Positions 18,457 to 26,937 of a stretch of DNA of 64,000 nt are shown here, in pieces. The translations under genes were made by a program, and so were the position numbers. The stretch is taken from assembly GCF_945901735.1 (NCBI RefSeq), contig NZ_CAMDLM010000012.1:36455-100454 (forward strand). Direction: 5' to 3'. Every line of letters begins with the position of its first letter. The first letter of the stretch is position 1. The notes beneath the pieces are model-generated. The model saw nothing but the letters and a program-made list of their open reading frames with translations, made no database searches and was not told the origin of the DNA. Origin of the DNA: Limnohabitans sp. Rim8 (lineage in GTDB: Bacteria; Pseudomonadota; Gammaproteobacteria; Burkholderiales; Burkholderiaceae_C).

Positions 18457-19386
18457 ATGCACGCTTACTACGCCGACCACTTTGTATTGCCCTTGCCCGA
18501 AGGCCACCGCTTTCCGATGCGCAAATACAGCCGTCTGCGCGATCGCCTGACGCAAGAGCTGCCCGCCGTGGTCCTGCGCGAGGCCCCGGCAGCCAGCGAC
18601 GGCGAGCTGGCGCTGGTGCACACCCCCGCTTATATCCAGGGTGTGGCCACCGGCAGTCTCGATGCTGCGGTGCAGCGCGAGATCGGTTTCCCTTGGAGTT
18701 TGGCCATGGCCGAGCGGGCCCGCCGCTCGGTCGGGGCCACGGTGGCCGCCGCCCGGGATGCCTTGGCCCACGGGGTGGCGGGTAATTTGGCGGGCGGCAC
18801 GCACCACGCTTATGCGCACAAGGGCGGGGGCTTTTGTGTGTTCAACGACATCGCGGTGACGGCCCGTCTGATGCAGGCCGAGGCCTGGCGGCACCAGCGC
18901 CAGACCTTGAAGGTGGCGGTGATCGACCTGGATGTGCACCAGGGCAACGGCACGGCGCATGTATTTGCAAACGACCCCAGCGTGTTCACGCTGTCGCTGC
19001 ACGGCGAAAAGAACTTCCCGTTCCGCAAGGAGCCCAGTGACCTGGACGTGGGCCTGCCCGACGGCTGCACCGACGAGCCCTACTTGGCCGCCTTGCACCA
19101 GGCCTTGCAAACCCTGCAAGACCGCTTTGATCCGCAACTGGTGATTTACCTGGCCGGGGCTGACCCGCACGAGGGCGACCGCCTGGGACGCCTCAAATTG
19201 ACGATGGACGGCATGCAGGCGCGCGACCGGGTGGTGTTGGACTGGGCCTGGCAGCGCCGCCTGCCGGTGGTGCTGTGCATGGGCGGTGGCTATGGTCACG
19301 ACATCGAGACCACGGTGCAGGTGCAAATGCAGACCTGGGACGTGGCCTTGGGCTATTGGCAACGCTGGCACAATCTCGGGCGATGA
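18457..19386 (+). CDS. Histone deacetylase family (acetylpolyamine amidohydrolase-like) hydrolase
   Basis: A 309-residue zinc-dependent deacetylase of the HDAC superfamily. The active-site set is complete: GGTHHA (catalytic histidines), [11 protein letters not shown], the zinc ligands in [11 protein letters not shown], the further ligand aspartate in [10 protein letters not shown], and GGGYG near the end. Bacterial relatives act on small acetylated compounds or proteins; the substrate is unknown. It is the first gene of a three-gene unit: its stop overlaps the next start by four bases (ATGA). Confidence 0.9.
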   Translation: MHAYYADHFVLPLPEGHRFPMRKYSRLRDRLTQELPAVVLREAPAASDGELALVHTPAYIQGVATGSLDAAVQREIGFPWSLAMAERARRSVGATVAAARDALAHGVAGNLAGGTHHAYAHKGGGFCVFNDIAVTARLMQAEAWRHQRQTLKVAVIDLDVHQGNGTAHVFANDPSVFTLSLHGEKNFPFRKEPSDLDVGLPDGCTDEPYLAALHQALQTLQDRFDPQLVIYLAGADPHEGDRLGRLKLTMDGMQARDRVVLDWAWQRRLPVVLCMGGGYGHDIETTVQVQMQTWDVALGYWQRWHNLGR

Positions 19387-19835
19387 ACACCCCAGTTTCT
19401 TCCACAGCCAAACCCCAGCCGGACGCCCGCAGCAGCTACAAAGCGTTTCGCGCCATCAGCACCCGCTGGATGGACAACGATGTGTATGGCCATGTGAACA
19501 ACGTGGTGTACTACAGCTGGTTCGACACCGCCGTGAATGCCACGCTGATTGAGCGTGGCGTGCTCGACATCCATGGGGGCAGCACCATTGGCTTGGTGGT
19601 GGAAACCCAGTGTTTTTACTTCGCGCCGCTGGCCTTTCCGCAAAGCGTTGACGCAGGCATCCGTGTGGCCAAGCTGGGCACATCCAGCGTGCGCTACGAG
19701 GTGGGTCTGTTTGCCCAAGGCGAAGACCTGACCGCAGCCCGAGGCCACTTTGTGCATGTGTACGTGGACCGCGAAACCCGCCGCCCTGTGCCCCTGCCGC
19801 CCGCACTCAAAACATTTTTGGAGACATTGACATGA
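19383..19835 (+). CDS. Hotdog-fold acyl-CoA thioesterase (4HBT/YbgC type)
   Basis: A 150-residue hotdog protein with the 4-hydroxybenzoyl-CoA thioesterase-type signature [20 protein letters not shown], whose aspartate is the usual catalytic residue. It should hydrolyse an acyl-CoA in the cytoplasm; the acyl group is not predictable. The frame is open back to 19275, but ATG 19383 overlaps the deacetylase stop and is followed by family-like sequence. Its own stop overlaps the nitroreductase start, so all three genes are translationally coupled. Confidence 0.88.
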   Translation: MNTPVSSTAKPQPDARSSYKAFRAISTRWMDNDVYGHVNNVVYYSWFDTAVNATLIERGVLDIHGGSTIGLVVETQCFYFAPLAFPQSVDAGIRVAKLGTSSVRYEVGLFAQGEDLTAARGHFVHVYVDRETRRPVPLPPALKTFLETLT

Positions 19836-20563
19836 TGAACACCGGACCCCAAGTCAGCACCCGGGTGAACGACCCGGCCAGCGTGGAGGCCGCCATCCTG
19901 AGCCGCTTCTCGGCCCGCGCTTATTTGCCAAAGCCGGTGGACCGCGCTGTGCTGCAAGAGGTGCTGGACATCGCCGCCCGCGCGCCCAGTGGCACCAACA
20001 CCCAGCCCTGGAAGGTGTATGTGCTGCAAGGCGCCAAACGCGACGAGTTGGTGGCCAAAACCTGCGCCGCGCACGATGCCATCAGCGCCAACCCGGCGCT
20101 GGCCGCGGACTCCGCCGAGTCGTATGACTACTACCCCGAAAAATGGGTCAGCCCCTACATCGACCGACGCCGCGAATGCGGCTTTGGCTTGTACGGCGTA
20201 CTGGGCATCGGCAAGGGCGACAAGGCCTTGATGCATGCCCAGCACCAGAAAAATTTCCGTTTTTTCGATGCTCCCGTGGGTCTGATGTTCACCATTGACA
20301 AAGTGATGGGTCGGGGCAGTTTGCTCGACTACGGCATGTTCTTGCAAAGCCTCATGGTGGCCGCCCGATCGCGTGGACTGCACACCTGCCCGCAAGCGGC
20401 CTGGAATGGCTTTTCCAAAATCATCTTGCCGTTCGTGGGCGCAGGTGACAACGAAATGCTCGTTTGCGGCATGTCGCTGGGTTATGCCGATGAGACGGCC
20501 CTGGTCAATACTTTCCAGACCACACGGGTGCCTTCGCAAGACTTCACGCATTGGGTCGATTGA
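19832..20563 (+). CDS. Nitroreductase family FMN oxidoreductase
   Basis: A 243-residue NADPH-dependent flavin enzyme of the nitroreductase superfamily. The FMN-binding N-terminal signature [14 protein letters not shown] and [17 protein letters not shown] are clear. The C-terminal GMSLGYAD is the second conserved block. It probably reduces quinones, nitroaromatics or a specific metabolite. Last gene of the deacetylase-thioesterase-nitroreductase unit. Two ATG codons lie in tandem (19832, 19835). It converges on the response regulator; 20564-20725 holds no gene that I can support. Confidence 0.88.
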   Translation: MMNTGPQVSTRVNDPASVEAAILSRFSARAYLPKPVDRAVLQEVLDIAARAPSGTNTQPWKVYVLQGAKRDELVAKTCAAHDAISANPALAADSAESYDYYPEKWVSPYIDRRRECGFGLYGVLGIGKGDKALMHAQHQKNFRFFDAPVGLMFTIDKVMGRGSLLDYGMFLQSLMVAARSRGLHTCPQAAWNGFSKIILPFVGAGDNEMLVCGMSLGYADETALVNTFQTTRVPSQDFTHWVD

Positions 20564-20725
20564 GCCGTTTCCATTGATCAAAGCGCAACAGCGGGCGAAT
20601 GTGGATGTGCCCGCTGGGATGACCGAGTTGCTTGATCTGGAGGCCAACAAAAATGGGTCTGACCCGGCCATCGGTCTCAAAGGGGGGTTGGCCTCAGGCC
20701 TGTAAACCAGCGCAGGCGTGACGGC

Positions 20726-21421
20726 TCAGGCCAATCCGATCGGGGCGGTGAACGCGTAGCCAATTTTGTGCACGGTTTCCAAGGGCAAGTCACTGCCCAG
20801 CAACTCTTTGGCTTTGTTGCGCAGTCTGCGGACCAGAATTTCCAGACGTCTGAAGTCATAGGTTTGCGGGTCATGACCCAAGCGGGTCACCAAGGCTTGG
20901 CGTGCCACCGCTTGGCCACTTTGTTCGGCCATGACCTGCATGAACATGAATTCAGAGTGGGTGAGTTTGAGGGGCATGCCAGAAGGATGGTGCAGCATCC
21001 AGTTCATGCGGTGCAAGACCCAGCTGGGTGAAGCTTGAGCCCGTATCCGCCGCATCAGGTTGTGGACTAAAGAGGCCAGCTCCTCCAACTGAATGGGTTT
21101 GACCAAGTACACATCTGCGCCGGCTTTGATGCCCTCAATGCGTTGGCTGCTCTCGCCCCGCGCCGTGGTGATGATCACACCTTTGTTTTGCAGCAGGGGG
21201 TTTTCCTTGAACCAGACCATCCCATCGCCATCGGGCAAACCCAGGTCGATCACTGCCACATCGAACTGGTGGGTGCGCATCCATTGGGTGGCCATGTTCA
21301 GGCTGCTCACACCATCGGCTGCGAAGCCTTCCATGTTCAGGTAAGTGACCATGGCATCCATCAAATCGACCTCGTCTTCGATCACCAGAATGCGTCCGTG
21401 CAAAGGATTGGAATTGCTCAT
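20726..21421 (-). CDS. OmpR-family response regulator
   Basis: A 231-residue transcription regulator. The receiver domain (residues about 10-125) has the acidic pair Glu15/Asp16, the phosphoacceptor Asp59 in VAVIDLGLPDGDG and Lys108 in YLVKPI. The C-terminal winged helix (residues about 135-228) shows LTHSEFMFMQVMAEQSGQAV and RRLRNKAKELLG, ending with the VHKIGYAF hairpin. It begins 12 bases after the kinase stop, so kinase and regulator form one operon. Its neighbour in the divergent direction is the sapC-to-giant-protein cluster, making that cluster a likely target. Confidence 0.92.
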   Translation of the reverse strand: MSNSNPLHGRILVIEDEVDLMDAMVTYLNMEGFAADGVSSLNMATQWMRTHQFDVAVIDLGLPDGDGMVWFKENPLLQNKGVIITTARGESSQRIEGIKAGADVYLVKPIQLEELASLVHNLMRRIRAQASPSWVLHRMNWMLHHPSGMPLKLTHSEFMFMQVMAEQSGQAVARQALVTRLGHDPQTYDFRRLEILVRRLRNKAKELLGSDLPLETVHKIGYAFTAPIGLA

Positions 21422-21433
21422 GGGGCCCGATTG

Positions 21434-23440
21434 TCACTGGTTTTGATGGGGCAACCAAAGGCAAAAACGACTGCCTTGACCCACAGCGCTTTGCAGCTCC
21501 AGTTTTCCGTGGTGCATTTGGACAATGCGCCGGACAAAAGCCAGACCCAGTCCCATGCCGGAGATGGTGCTTTCAGAGGCCACGCGAAAGTAGTCTTCAA
21601 AAACTGCTTCATGGTGCACGGTGTCAATCCCTTGCCCCTCGTCGCTCACGCAAATGCCAACCCATCCTGGTTTTTGCAGGGTTTCCACCAGCACCTTGGT
21701 GCCCGCATTTGAGTATTTGCACGCGTTGTCAATCAGGTTCAAAACGGCCACTTCCAACAAGTTTTCATCTGCCCAGAGATCACCCACAACGCGGTTGATT
21801 TTCAACTCCAAGCGGTGGTTGGCGTGGTAACTGGTTTGGTCGTCGATCAACTCGCGAAGCCATGCCGCCAGTGGCAGGTGTTGCGGCTTCATGTCTTGCA
21901 TGGCTTGTTGCAAACGATCACCACGCAGCCAGGTTTCAAACAGGGAAAGCAACCGTCGGGTGGCGCTGTCGATGGTTTGCAGTCGTTTGTCCAAATTCAA
22001 TTGCCCCAGTTCATGCTCTTTGCGAATCAGGCTGATTTGGCTGTTGACGATGCCCAAGGGATTGCGAAATTCGTGAGAAATCAAAGCCCCAAAACGCATG
22101 TATTGACTGAGCAATTGGGTTTCCGAGCTCAGAGCGAGCTTGAGTTGCTCGGTCCGTTCTTGCACAGCGCCTTCAAGGCGCTCCTCGGCCAGGCGTGCAC
22201 TCTCTAAAAGACGCTGGTTGGCTTCGATGGCTTGTTGTTGTGCCGCTTCGCGGTTTTTGCGTTCGACGTGCACCATGTCGGCCAAGGCCAAGGCCAAGAG
22301 CAGCATCTCAATGGCTGAAGAAATTTGCAGGCTGTAGGATGTGAATGTGTTGGTGGGCAGCAGGTCAAAAGATCGCAAGGCGGCGATGCTGGCCCCCGAC
22401 CAAAGAACCAGCCAAGCCAGCAAGAAAAAGCGGGCTCCTTTTTCGCCCCGACGCACGATCATGGTCCCCGCGACCGCCACCCAGCCTCCGGTGGGCAGCA
22501 CGACCATAAACAAGCCCATCAACAACCATTCTTTGAACTGCCCGTGCCACAGTGTGCTGAGCAAGGCCATGGCCATCAGCAAGTAAAAACTGGCAAAGAG
22601 CATCAAACCCCGTGAGGCCCAGGGCAGGTGTTGACGCGCTTGCAAAAAACGGTCGGCAAACAGCATGGAAAAACACCCCACCAAACTCAAAAAAACCGAT
22701 TGCGCAATGCCATCAAACGCGGTTTTACCGGGCCACAGGAACAACTGTCCCAAGCCATTGCCCGCCAGCATGGCCAAACCAAAATGACCCACAAACAGGG
22801 AGTAAAGCAAAAACCGCAGGTCCTTGAGCGATAGCCACAAGAAAAGGTTGTAGATGAGCAAAGCGATCAATCCACCGAAATACAGGGCTTGAAGAATGAA
22901 CTTGTTTTGAATGTGGTGACGAAACGGCTGCTCTTGCCACAGGCTCAAAGGCACCGTCAGGCTGTGATCGCTGGTCACACGCAGATAAAAGGCTTCTGAG
23001 TCGGTACTGATCTGCACGGGGAATGCATAAAAACTGTACAAAAAAGGCCTTGTCGAAATGTCCAAGGCGTTGCCAGTGCGCACGGGCGGTTGGTTGGGGG
23101 CAAAAAAATCGACGGTTCTCAATTGGAAAAAAGGCAACTCCAAAACCCAGTTGGCGGGTGCATCGCTGGTTCTTTGCAAGGGGATGCGGATCCACACCGC
23201 CGATTGGCTAAATCCCAAATTGATCTCCCCGCGTTCGGCTTCCCAAGTTTGAAAACGGCTTGCCAGTGCTGGACTGCGCACATCTTCCAGCGTCAACTGG
23301 CCTGTTGTGTCTTCCAACACGGCCGCATTTTGCAAACGTTGTTGATCTGGTGTGTCCCTGTCCAGCACATGGGTTTGGGCCTGCGACAGCAAGCTGAACA
23401 CCATGGCCAGGACGATAAGCAGTGAACGGGTGAATTTCAT
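21434..23440 (-). CDS. 7TMR-DISM sensor histidine kinase
   Basis: A 668-residue membrane kinase. A signal peptide ending near SQAQ is followed by an extracytoplasmic 7TMR-DISMED2-like jelly roll (about 25-175, with GEINLGFSQSAVWIRIPLQ), the seven-helix 7TMR-DISM region (about 185-390), a coiled coil (about 395-445), the HisKA domain with phosphoacceptor His456 in LISHEFRNPLG, and an HATPase domain (N box LIDNACKYS, G1 DEGQGID, G2 GMGLGLAF). DISMED2 sensors are thought to bind carbohydrate-like or other small ligands outside the membrane. It is first in a two-gene operon with the response regulator and is divergent from sapC across 246 bases. Confidence 0.93.
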   Translation of the reverse strand: MKFTRSLLIVLAMVFSLLSQAQTHVLDRDTPDQQRLQNAAVLEDTTGQLTLEDVRSPALASRFQTWEAERGEINLGFSQSAVWIRIPLQRTSDAPANWVLELPFFQLRTVDFFAPNQPPVRTGNALDISTRPFLYSFYAFPVQISTDSEAFYLRVTSDHSLTVPLSLWQEQPFRHHIQNKFILQALYFGGLIALLIYNLFLWLSLKDLRFLLYSLFVGHFGLAMLAGNGLGQLFLWPGKTAFDGIAQSVFLSLVGCFSMLFADRFLQARQHLPWASRGLMLFASFYLLMAMALLSTLWHGQFKEWLLMGLFMVVLPTGGWVAVAGTMIVRRGEKGARFFLLAWLVLWSGASIAALRSFDLLPTNTFTSYSLQISSAIEMLLLALALADMVHVERKNREAAQQQAIEANQRLLESARLAEERLEGAVQERTEQLKLALSSETQLLSQYMRFGALISHEFRNPLGIVNSQISLIRKEHELGQLNLDKRLQTIDSATRRLLSLFETWLRGDRLQQAMQDMKPQHLPLAAWLRELIDDQTSYHANHRLELKINRVVGDLWADENLLEVAVLNLIDNACKYSNAGTKVLVETLQKPGWVGICVSDEGQGIDTVHHEAVFEDYFRVASESTISGMGLGLAFVRRIVQMHHGKLELQSAVGQGSRFCLWLPHQNQ

Positions 23441-23568
23441 ACGCTGTAAAAATTGTCTTTTTTTGACTGTATTTGAATCAATTTTTTAAAAAATGTCGGA
23501 TTGTGATGTTATTTGTCGAATTTGACGACTTCAACGCCATAAAAATCAAAATTAACATCTCCAAACCT
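23441..23568. promoter_or_regulatory. AT-rich divergent promoter region, kinase and sapC cluster
   Basis: This stretch is strikingly AT-rich compared with its surroundings, with runs such as CAATTTTTTAAAAAAT. It must hold the promoters of the kinase operon (leftward) and of the sapC cluster (rightward). TTGACT at 23463-23468 could be a rightward -35 box, but no convincing -10 follows at the right distance, so exact promoters are not assigned. No coding sequence is supported here. Confidence 0.5.
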
Positions 23569-23589
23569 AAGCCCCTAGTGGGGTTTTTT
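23569..23589 (+). terminator. Hairpin with T-run in the sapC leader
   Basis: AAGCCCC pairs with GGGGTTT (one G-T wobble) around TAGT, followed by TTT: a compact intrinsic terminator oriented rightward. It lies about 100 bases before the sapC start and downstream of the AT-rich promoter region, with no gene in front of it to terminate. It may attenuate the cluster or end a short leader RNA. Confidence 0.6.
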
Positions 23590-23686
23590 GCCATTTCCGA
23601 GCCATGTGCAAGGGGGGGAATGTCAGGTGGGTCCCCGAACGAGGAGCCGCAGGTGCATTTTGATGAATTTTTCTTGGAGAAAAAAT

Positions 23687-24442
23687 ATGTTTGAACAAGT
23701 CGTTCCCGTGAACAAAGACCGTCACGCCAGCAAAAAAGTTCGCACCAGCAACGATTTCCGTTTTGCGTCCAAATTCCATGTGGCCTATGTGACTGTGCAC
23801 GAATTTGCCCGCGCTGCGGCCATCTACCCCTTGGTTTTCCTTGAAGACAAAGCCAATGACGATTTCCGTCCTGTGGCGCTGATGGGTTTGGATGCCGGTG
23901 AAAACCTGTTCGTGGACAGCCAGGGCCAATGGGCTGGATCGTACATCCCCGCCATCATCCGCCGCTACCCTTTTGCCCTGACCAAGGCCCCAGAAGCTGA
24001 CCGCTTCATTGTCTGTGTGGACGAAGCCAGCGAACTGCTCAGTGACACCGAGGGCGCCCCCATGTTTGATGCCCAAGGCAATCCCACGCAGGTGATTGAA
24101 AACGTCAAGCGTTACCTGGGTGAATTGCAGCAAATGGACGGCATGACGCATGAATTCAGCAAATTTCTGGTGCAAAACAACCTGTTGACCCCCTTGAACA
24201 TGCGTGTCAACGCGGCCAACCAGGTGCGCAACATCACCGGCTGCTACGTCATCAACGAAGAGCGCCTGAACAATTTCAGCGATGCCAAATTCGCTGAAAT
24301 TCGTCAAAAAGGCTATCTGCCCGCCATTTACGCACACCTGATTTCCTTGTCGCAGATCGAGCGACTGGCCTCCATGAAAAAACCAGCCGCAACGGCCAGC
24401 GAAAAGGCTGCCGCTCTGAGTGGTACCGATACCCTGCAATAA
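23687..24442 (+). CDS. SapC family protein, first gene of giant-protein export cluster
   Basis: A 251-residue protein of the SapC family (PF07277-type), recognised from FHVAYVTVHEFARAAAIYPLVF, the DAGENLFVD stretch and YIPAIIRRYPFAL. The family is named after a gene in the Campylobacter fetus S-layer locus, which also encodes type I secretion genes; its molecular role is unknown. No signal peptide or membrane segment is visible. The ATG at 23687 is chosen because GGAGA precedes it by 6-7 bases; the frame is open to 23588 but without protein-like sequence. The C-terminal tail is rich in Ala/Lys/Ser. It heads the same-strand cluster that ends with the giant surface protein. Confidence 0.85.
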   Translation: MFEQVVPVNKDRHASKKVRTSNDFRFASKFHVAYVTVHEFARAAAIYPLVFLEDKANDDFRPVALMGLDAGENLFVDSQGQWAGSYIPAIIRRYPFALTKAPEADRFIVCVDEASELLSDTEGAPMFDAQGNPTQVIENVKRYLGELQQMDGMTHEFSKFLVQNNLLTPLNMRVNAANQVRNITGCYVINEERLNNFSDAKFAEIRQKGYLPAIYAHLISLSQIERLASMKKPAATASEKAAALSGTDTLQ

Positions 24443-24470
24443 GCAGCCACCACCGCCCGGATGGCTGCTT
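24441..24470 (+). terminator. Hairpin after sapC, possible partial terminator
   Basis: AAGCAGCCA at 24441-24449 pairs perfectly with TGGCTGCTT at 24462-24470 around a 12-base loop; it overlaps the sapC stop and lacks a T-run. It could lower read-through or mark an RNA processing site, so that SapC is made in larger amount than the export genes behind it. Confidence 0.45.
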
Positions 24471-24537
24471 AGCAACAAGCGGTCTCAGGGGCATTTCATG
24501 GTGGATCTTGAATGGAATTGAGCGAAGAGGTCAGAGC

Positions 24538-26067
24538 ATGGTCAATTTTTCTGAGGCACGGGGGAGGCGAACACTGCCATGGTGTTTGTTCGCTGTGTTG
24601 GCGGCGGCATCCACTGGGGTTCAGGCCCAAGACAAGCCCTCAACGCTGAGTTTGCAAGCACTGGTCTCACAAGTGCGTGAACTGAACAAAGACATTCTCA
24701 CCAAGCGCGCTGAAAAGGGCATTGCGGCGACGGCGATTGACCGCGCAGCAGCCGCTTTCCAGCCCGTTGCCAGTGTCACTGCCACCGATGGTCGTAACCG
24801 CCAACCGAGCACCTACGAAGAAAGGTTGTCCAGACCCGGTGCCGTCGATTCTTTTTACCAGCGCGATGGCCAGGATTTCACGGCTGGCGTGAGTCAGTTG
24901 CTGCCGACGGGCGCCAAACTCGAAGCCAAAAGCAGTCTGTCCCGCTTCATCACCAACGTCAATCAAGCCCAACCGGATCGCCCTGCAGGGGCCAAAGACA
25001 ACCGCACTTTTTGGGGCCTGACGGTGACGCAACCCTTGGCCAAAGACGGGGGTGTCGAGGTCACCCAAGCGCGTGGTTTGGTGGCTCAACTCGATCTGGC
25101 TGTGGCCCAGCACACCCAGACCGATACCGAATCCAGTGTGGTGGCCGATGCCACATTGGCCTACTACGAACTGGTCTTGGCCCAGCACCGGGTGAGCGCA
25201 GCCCATGAAAAAATCCGCACGGGTCAGGGTTTGCTCAGCCAAGCGCGAGATTTATCACGCCAGGGTCGCTTGCCTGAAACCGAAGTCTGGGAAGTCGAAA
25301 ACTCTTTGTCGCGTTTTCAGGCCGGACTCAGTGAAGCCATGCAAGCCGAGCGCGAGCGCTTGAATCGACTGAACACCTTGCTCATGCGAGCGGCCGGTGC
25401 CGGAGCACCGGTTTGGCGTGCCGCCGACCCTTTGCCAGAGGTGACCATCCGCGATGCAGTGGCTTCTGAGTCACTGAGTCTGGCCATGGAAAATCGGCCA
25501 GACTTTTTGATGCAGAAAAAACTGCTCGAACGGGAGGGTGTGCAGTTGGTGTATGCCCATAACCAAGCCTTGCCTCGCCTTGATCTGGTGGCCAGTTATG
25601 GTCAAAACGGACTGGCCTACGCCGCCAGAACAGCCCTGAACGCCAGCGCCATGGCTGACAACCCAACCTGGACCGTGGGGTTGCAACTGCAGATGCCTTT
25701 GGGCGAAAACCGCCAAGGCCGAGCAGATGTGATGGCTGCGCAGTTGCGCCGTGAAAACGCGATGCTCGCGCTCAAAGCCCTAGAAGTTCAAATTGCCAAC
25801 GACATCGACACCAGCCTGAGCATGCGCGCCAGTGCCATTGAGCGATGGACGCACTGGCAATCGGTGGCAAAACGTGAACAGCAGCAATTGGAATTGGAGC
25901 GCAAACGATTTACCGCAGGACGCAGTGAAATGCGCGAAATCCTGATGCGTGAAGAGCGTGCTGTGAACGCGCGACTGATGCTGCTGGAGCAGCAACTGGC
26001 CTTTGCCAAGGCGCAGGTTGTGCTGGAGTCGGCCCAGGGCACATTGCTCCAGCGATGGCCATCATGA
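24538..26067 (+). CDS. TolC-family outer-membrane channel protein
   Basis: A 509-residue outer-membrane factor. A signal peptide (PWCLFAVLAAASTGVQAQ) is followed by two similar halves of long helices with coiled-coil character, for example VADATLAYYELVLAQHRVSA in the first half and ELERKRFTAGRSEMREILM in the second, the usual TolC duplication. It would form the trimeric exit duct across the periplasm and outer membrane. ATG 24538 follows GAAGAGG by 8 bases; a TTG at 24508 is the alternative. Its stop overlaps the start of the adaptor gene (ATGA at 26064). No RND pump or ABC exporter gene is near, so the cluster is not a standard efflux operon. Confidence 0.88.
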   Translation: MVNFSEARGRRTLPWCLFAVLAAASTGVQAQDKPSTLSLQALVSQVRELNKDILTKRAEKGIAATAIDRAAAAFQPVASVTATDGRNRQPSTYEERLSRPGAVDSFYQRDGQDFTAGVSQLLPTGAKLEAKSSLSRFITNVNQAQPDRPAGAKDNRTFWGLTVTQPLAKDGGVEVTQARGLVAQLDLAVAQHTQTDTESSVVADATLAYYELVLAQHRVSAAHEKIRTGQGLLSQARDLSRQGRLPETEVWEVENSLSRFQAGLSEAMQAERERLNRLNTLLMRAAGAGAPVWRAADPLPEVTIRDAVASESLSLAMENRPDFLMQKKLLEREGVQLVYAHNQALPRLDLVASYGQNGLAYAARTALNASAMADNPTWTVGLQLQMPLGENRQGRADVMAAQLRRENAMLALKALEVQIANDIDTSLSMRASAIERWTHWQSVAKREQQQLELERKRFTAGRSEMREILMREERAVNARLMLLEQQLAFAKAQVVLESAQGTLLQRWPS

Positions 26068-26927
26068 GGCGTTTGAACAGCATGGACGCATGCTTGTCCA
26101 TATTTAGGGTCACGGTGTTGGCCCTTTTGCCCTGGGGGGTGGCGGTCGCACAACCTGCCGCTCCCCTGAACCAGGGCGCCATGAAAACGCAGAGTGCCGC
26201 GGTGGGCGTCACACAAGCCTTGCGCGATGTCAAGCTCAGCATGACCGTGGCCGGTCGCATTGATGGGGTTTACGTCCGCGAAGGCTCTCGGGTGCGACAA
26301 GGCCAATTGTTGATGCATCTGGACCGAACACTGGAAGAGCTGGAGGTGCAGCGCCGACGTCTTTTGGTGGAAGACAAGGCCCGGCTGCAAGAGCTTCAGC
26401 AAAAAGAAAAAATACTGATCGAGCAAGTCAACGCTTTGCAGCCCTTATTGGCCAATGGCGGCGTTTCCCGCAAGCAAGTGGAGGACGAGGTGATGGCGCT
26501 GGGCTCTGTGAGTGCAGAGCGCAAAGCCATAGAAGCGACGAAGGACCGTGAGCGTGTTGAATTGGCCTTGGCGCAAGAGGCCTTTGAGCGGCGTCATCTG
26601 CGTTCGCCCATCGACGGCGTCATCACCAAGGTGGCCCTGCGTGCAGGTGAAAGTGTGGGGGCGCATGAGCCCGTGATCGCCGTGGTGGACATCAGCCGGG
26701 TGCGCTTCATGGGCACCGTCCCCGCGCGTGCAGGTCTCTCATTGAAGCTGGGCAGTACCGTCAAGATTGAATTGGGGCAAGACACGCAATCCCAAACGCG
26801 CTCAGCCAAGGTGGTGTTTGTCTCGCCCATCACCGACCCCTCCAGTGGCTTGATTGAAGTGATTGCAGAGTTTGACAACGCCGACGGTTCCATCCGACCC
26901 GGCATCAGTGGCCGACTGTTGTTCTGA
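26064..26927 (+). CDS. HlyD-type periplasmic adaptor protein
   Basis: A 287-residue membrane-fusion protein. An N-terminal signal or anchor (LSIFRVTVLALLPWGVAVAQ) is followed by the first lipoyl half (SMTVAGRIDGVYVREGSRVR, GQLLMHLD), a coiled-coil hairpin (about 95-165), the second lipoyl half (LRSPIDGVITKVALRAGESV) and a beta-barrel (VRFMGTVPARAGLSLKLG). Adaptors of this type link an inner-membrane motor to a TolC duct. ATG 26064 overlaps the TolC stop; an ATG at 26055 is possible. It is shorter than many HlyD proteins and is one of three proteins with HlyD-type lipoyl modules in this cluster. Confidence 0.88.
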   Translation: MRRLNSMDACLSIFRVTVLALLPWGVAVAQPAAPLNQGAMKTQSAAVGVTQALRDVKLSMTVAGRIDGVYVREGSRVRQGQLLMHLDRTLEELEVQRRRLLVEDKARLQELQQKEKILIEQVNALQPLLANGGVSRKQVEDEVMALGSVSAERKAIEATKDRERVELALAQEAFERRHLRSPIDGVITKVALRAGESVGAHEPVIAVVDISRVRFMGTVPARAGLSLKLGSTVKIELGQDTQSQTRSAKVVFVSPITDPSSGLIEVIAEFDNADGSIRPGISGRLLF

Positions 26928-26937
26928 TCGTCTGCCC

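Noticed and set aside
23473..23694. 73-codon frame before sapC
   Set aside because: It crosses the terminator hairpin and overlaps the sapC start region, has no ribosome site and no protein-like pattern.
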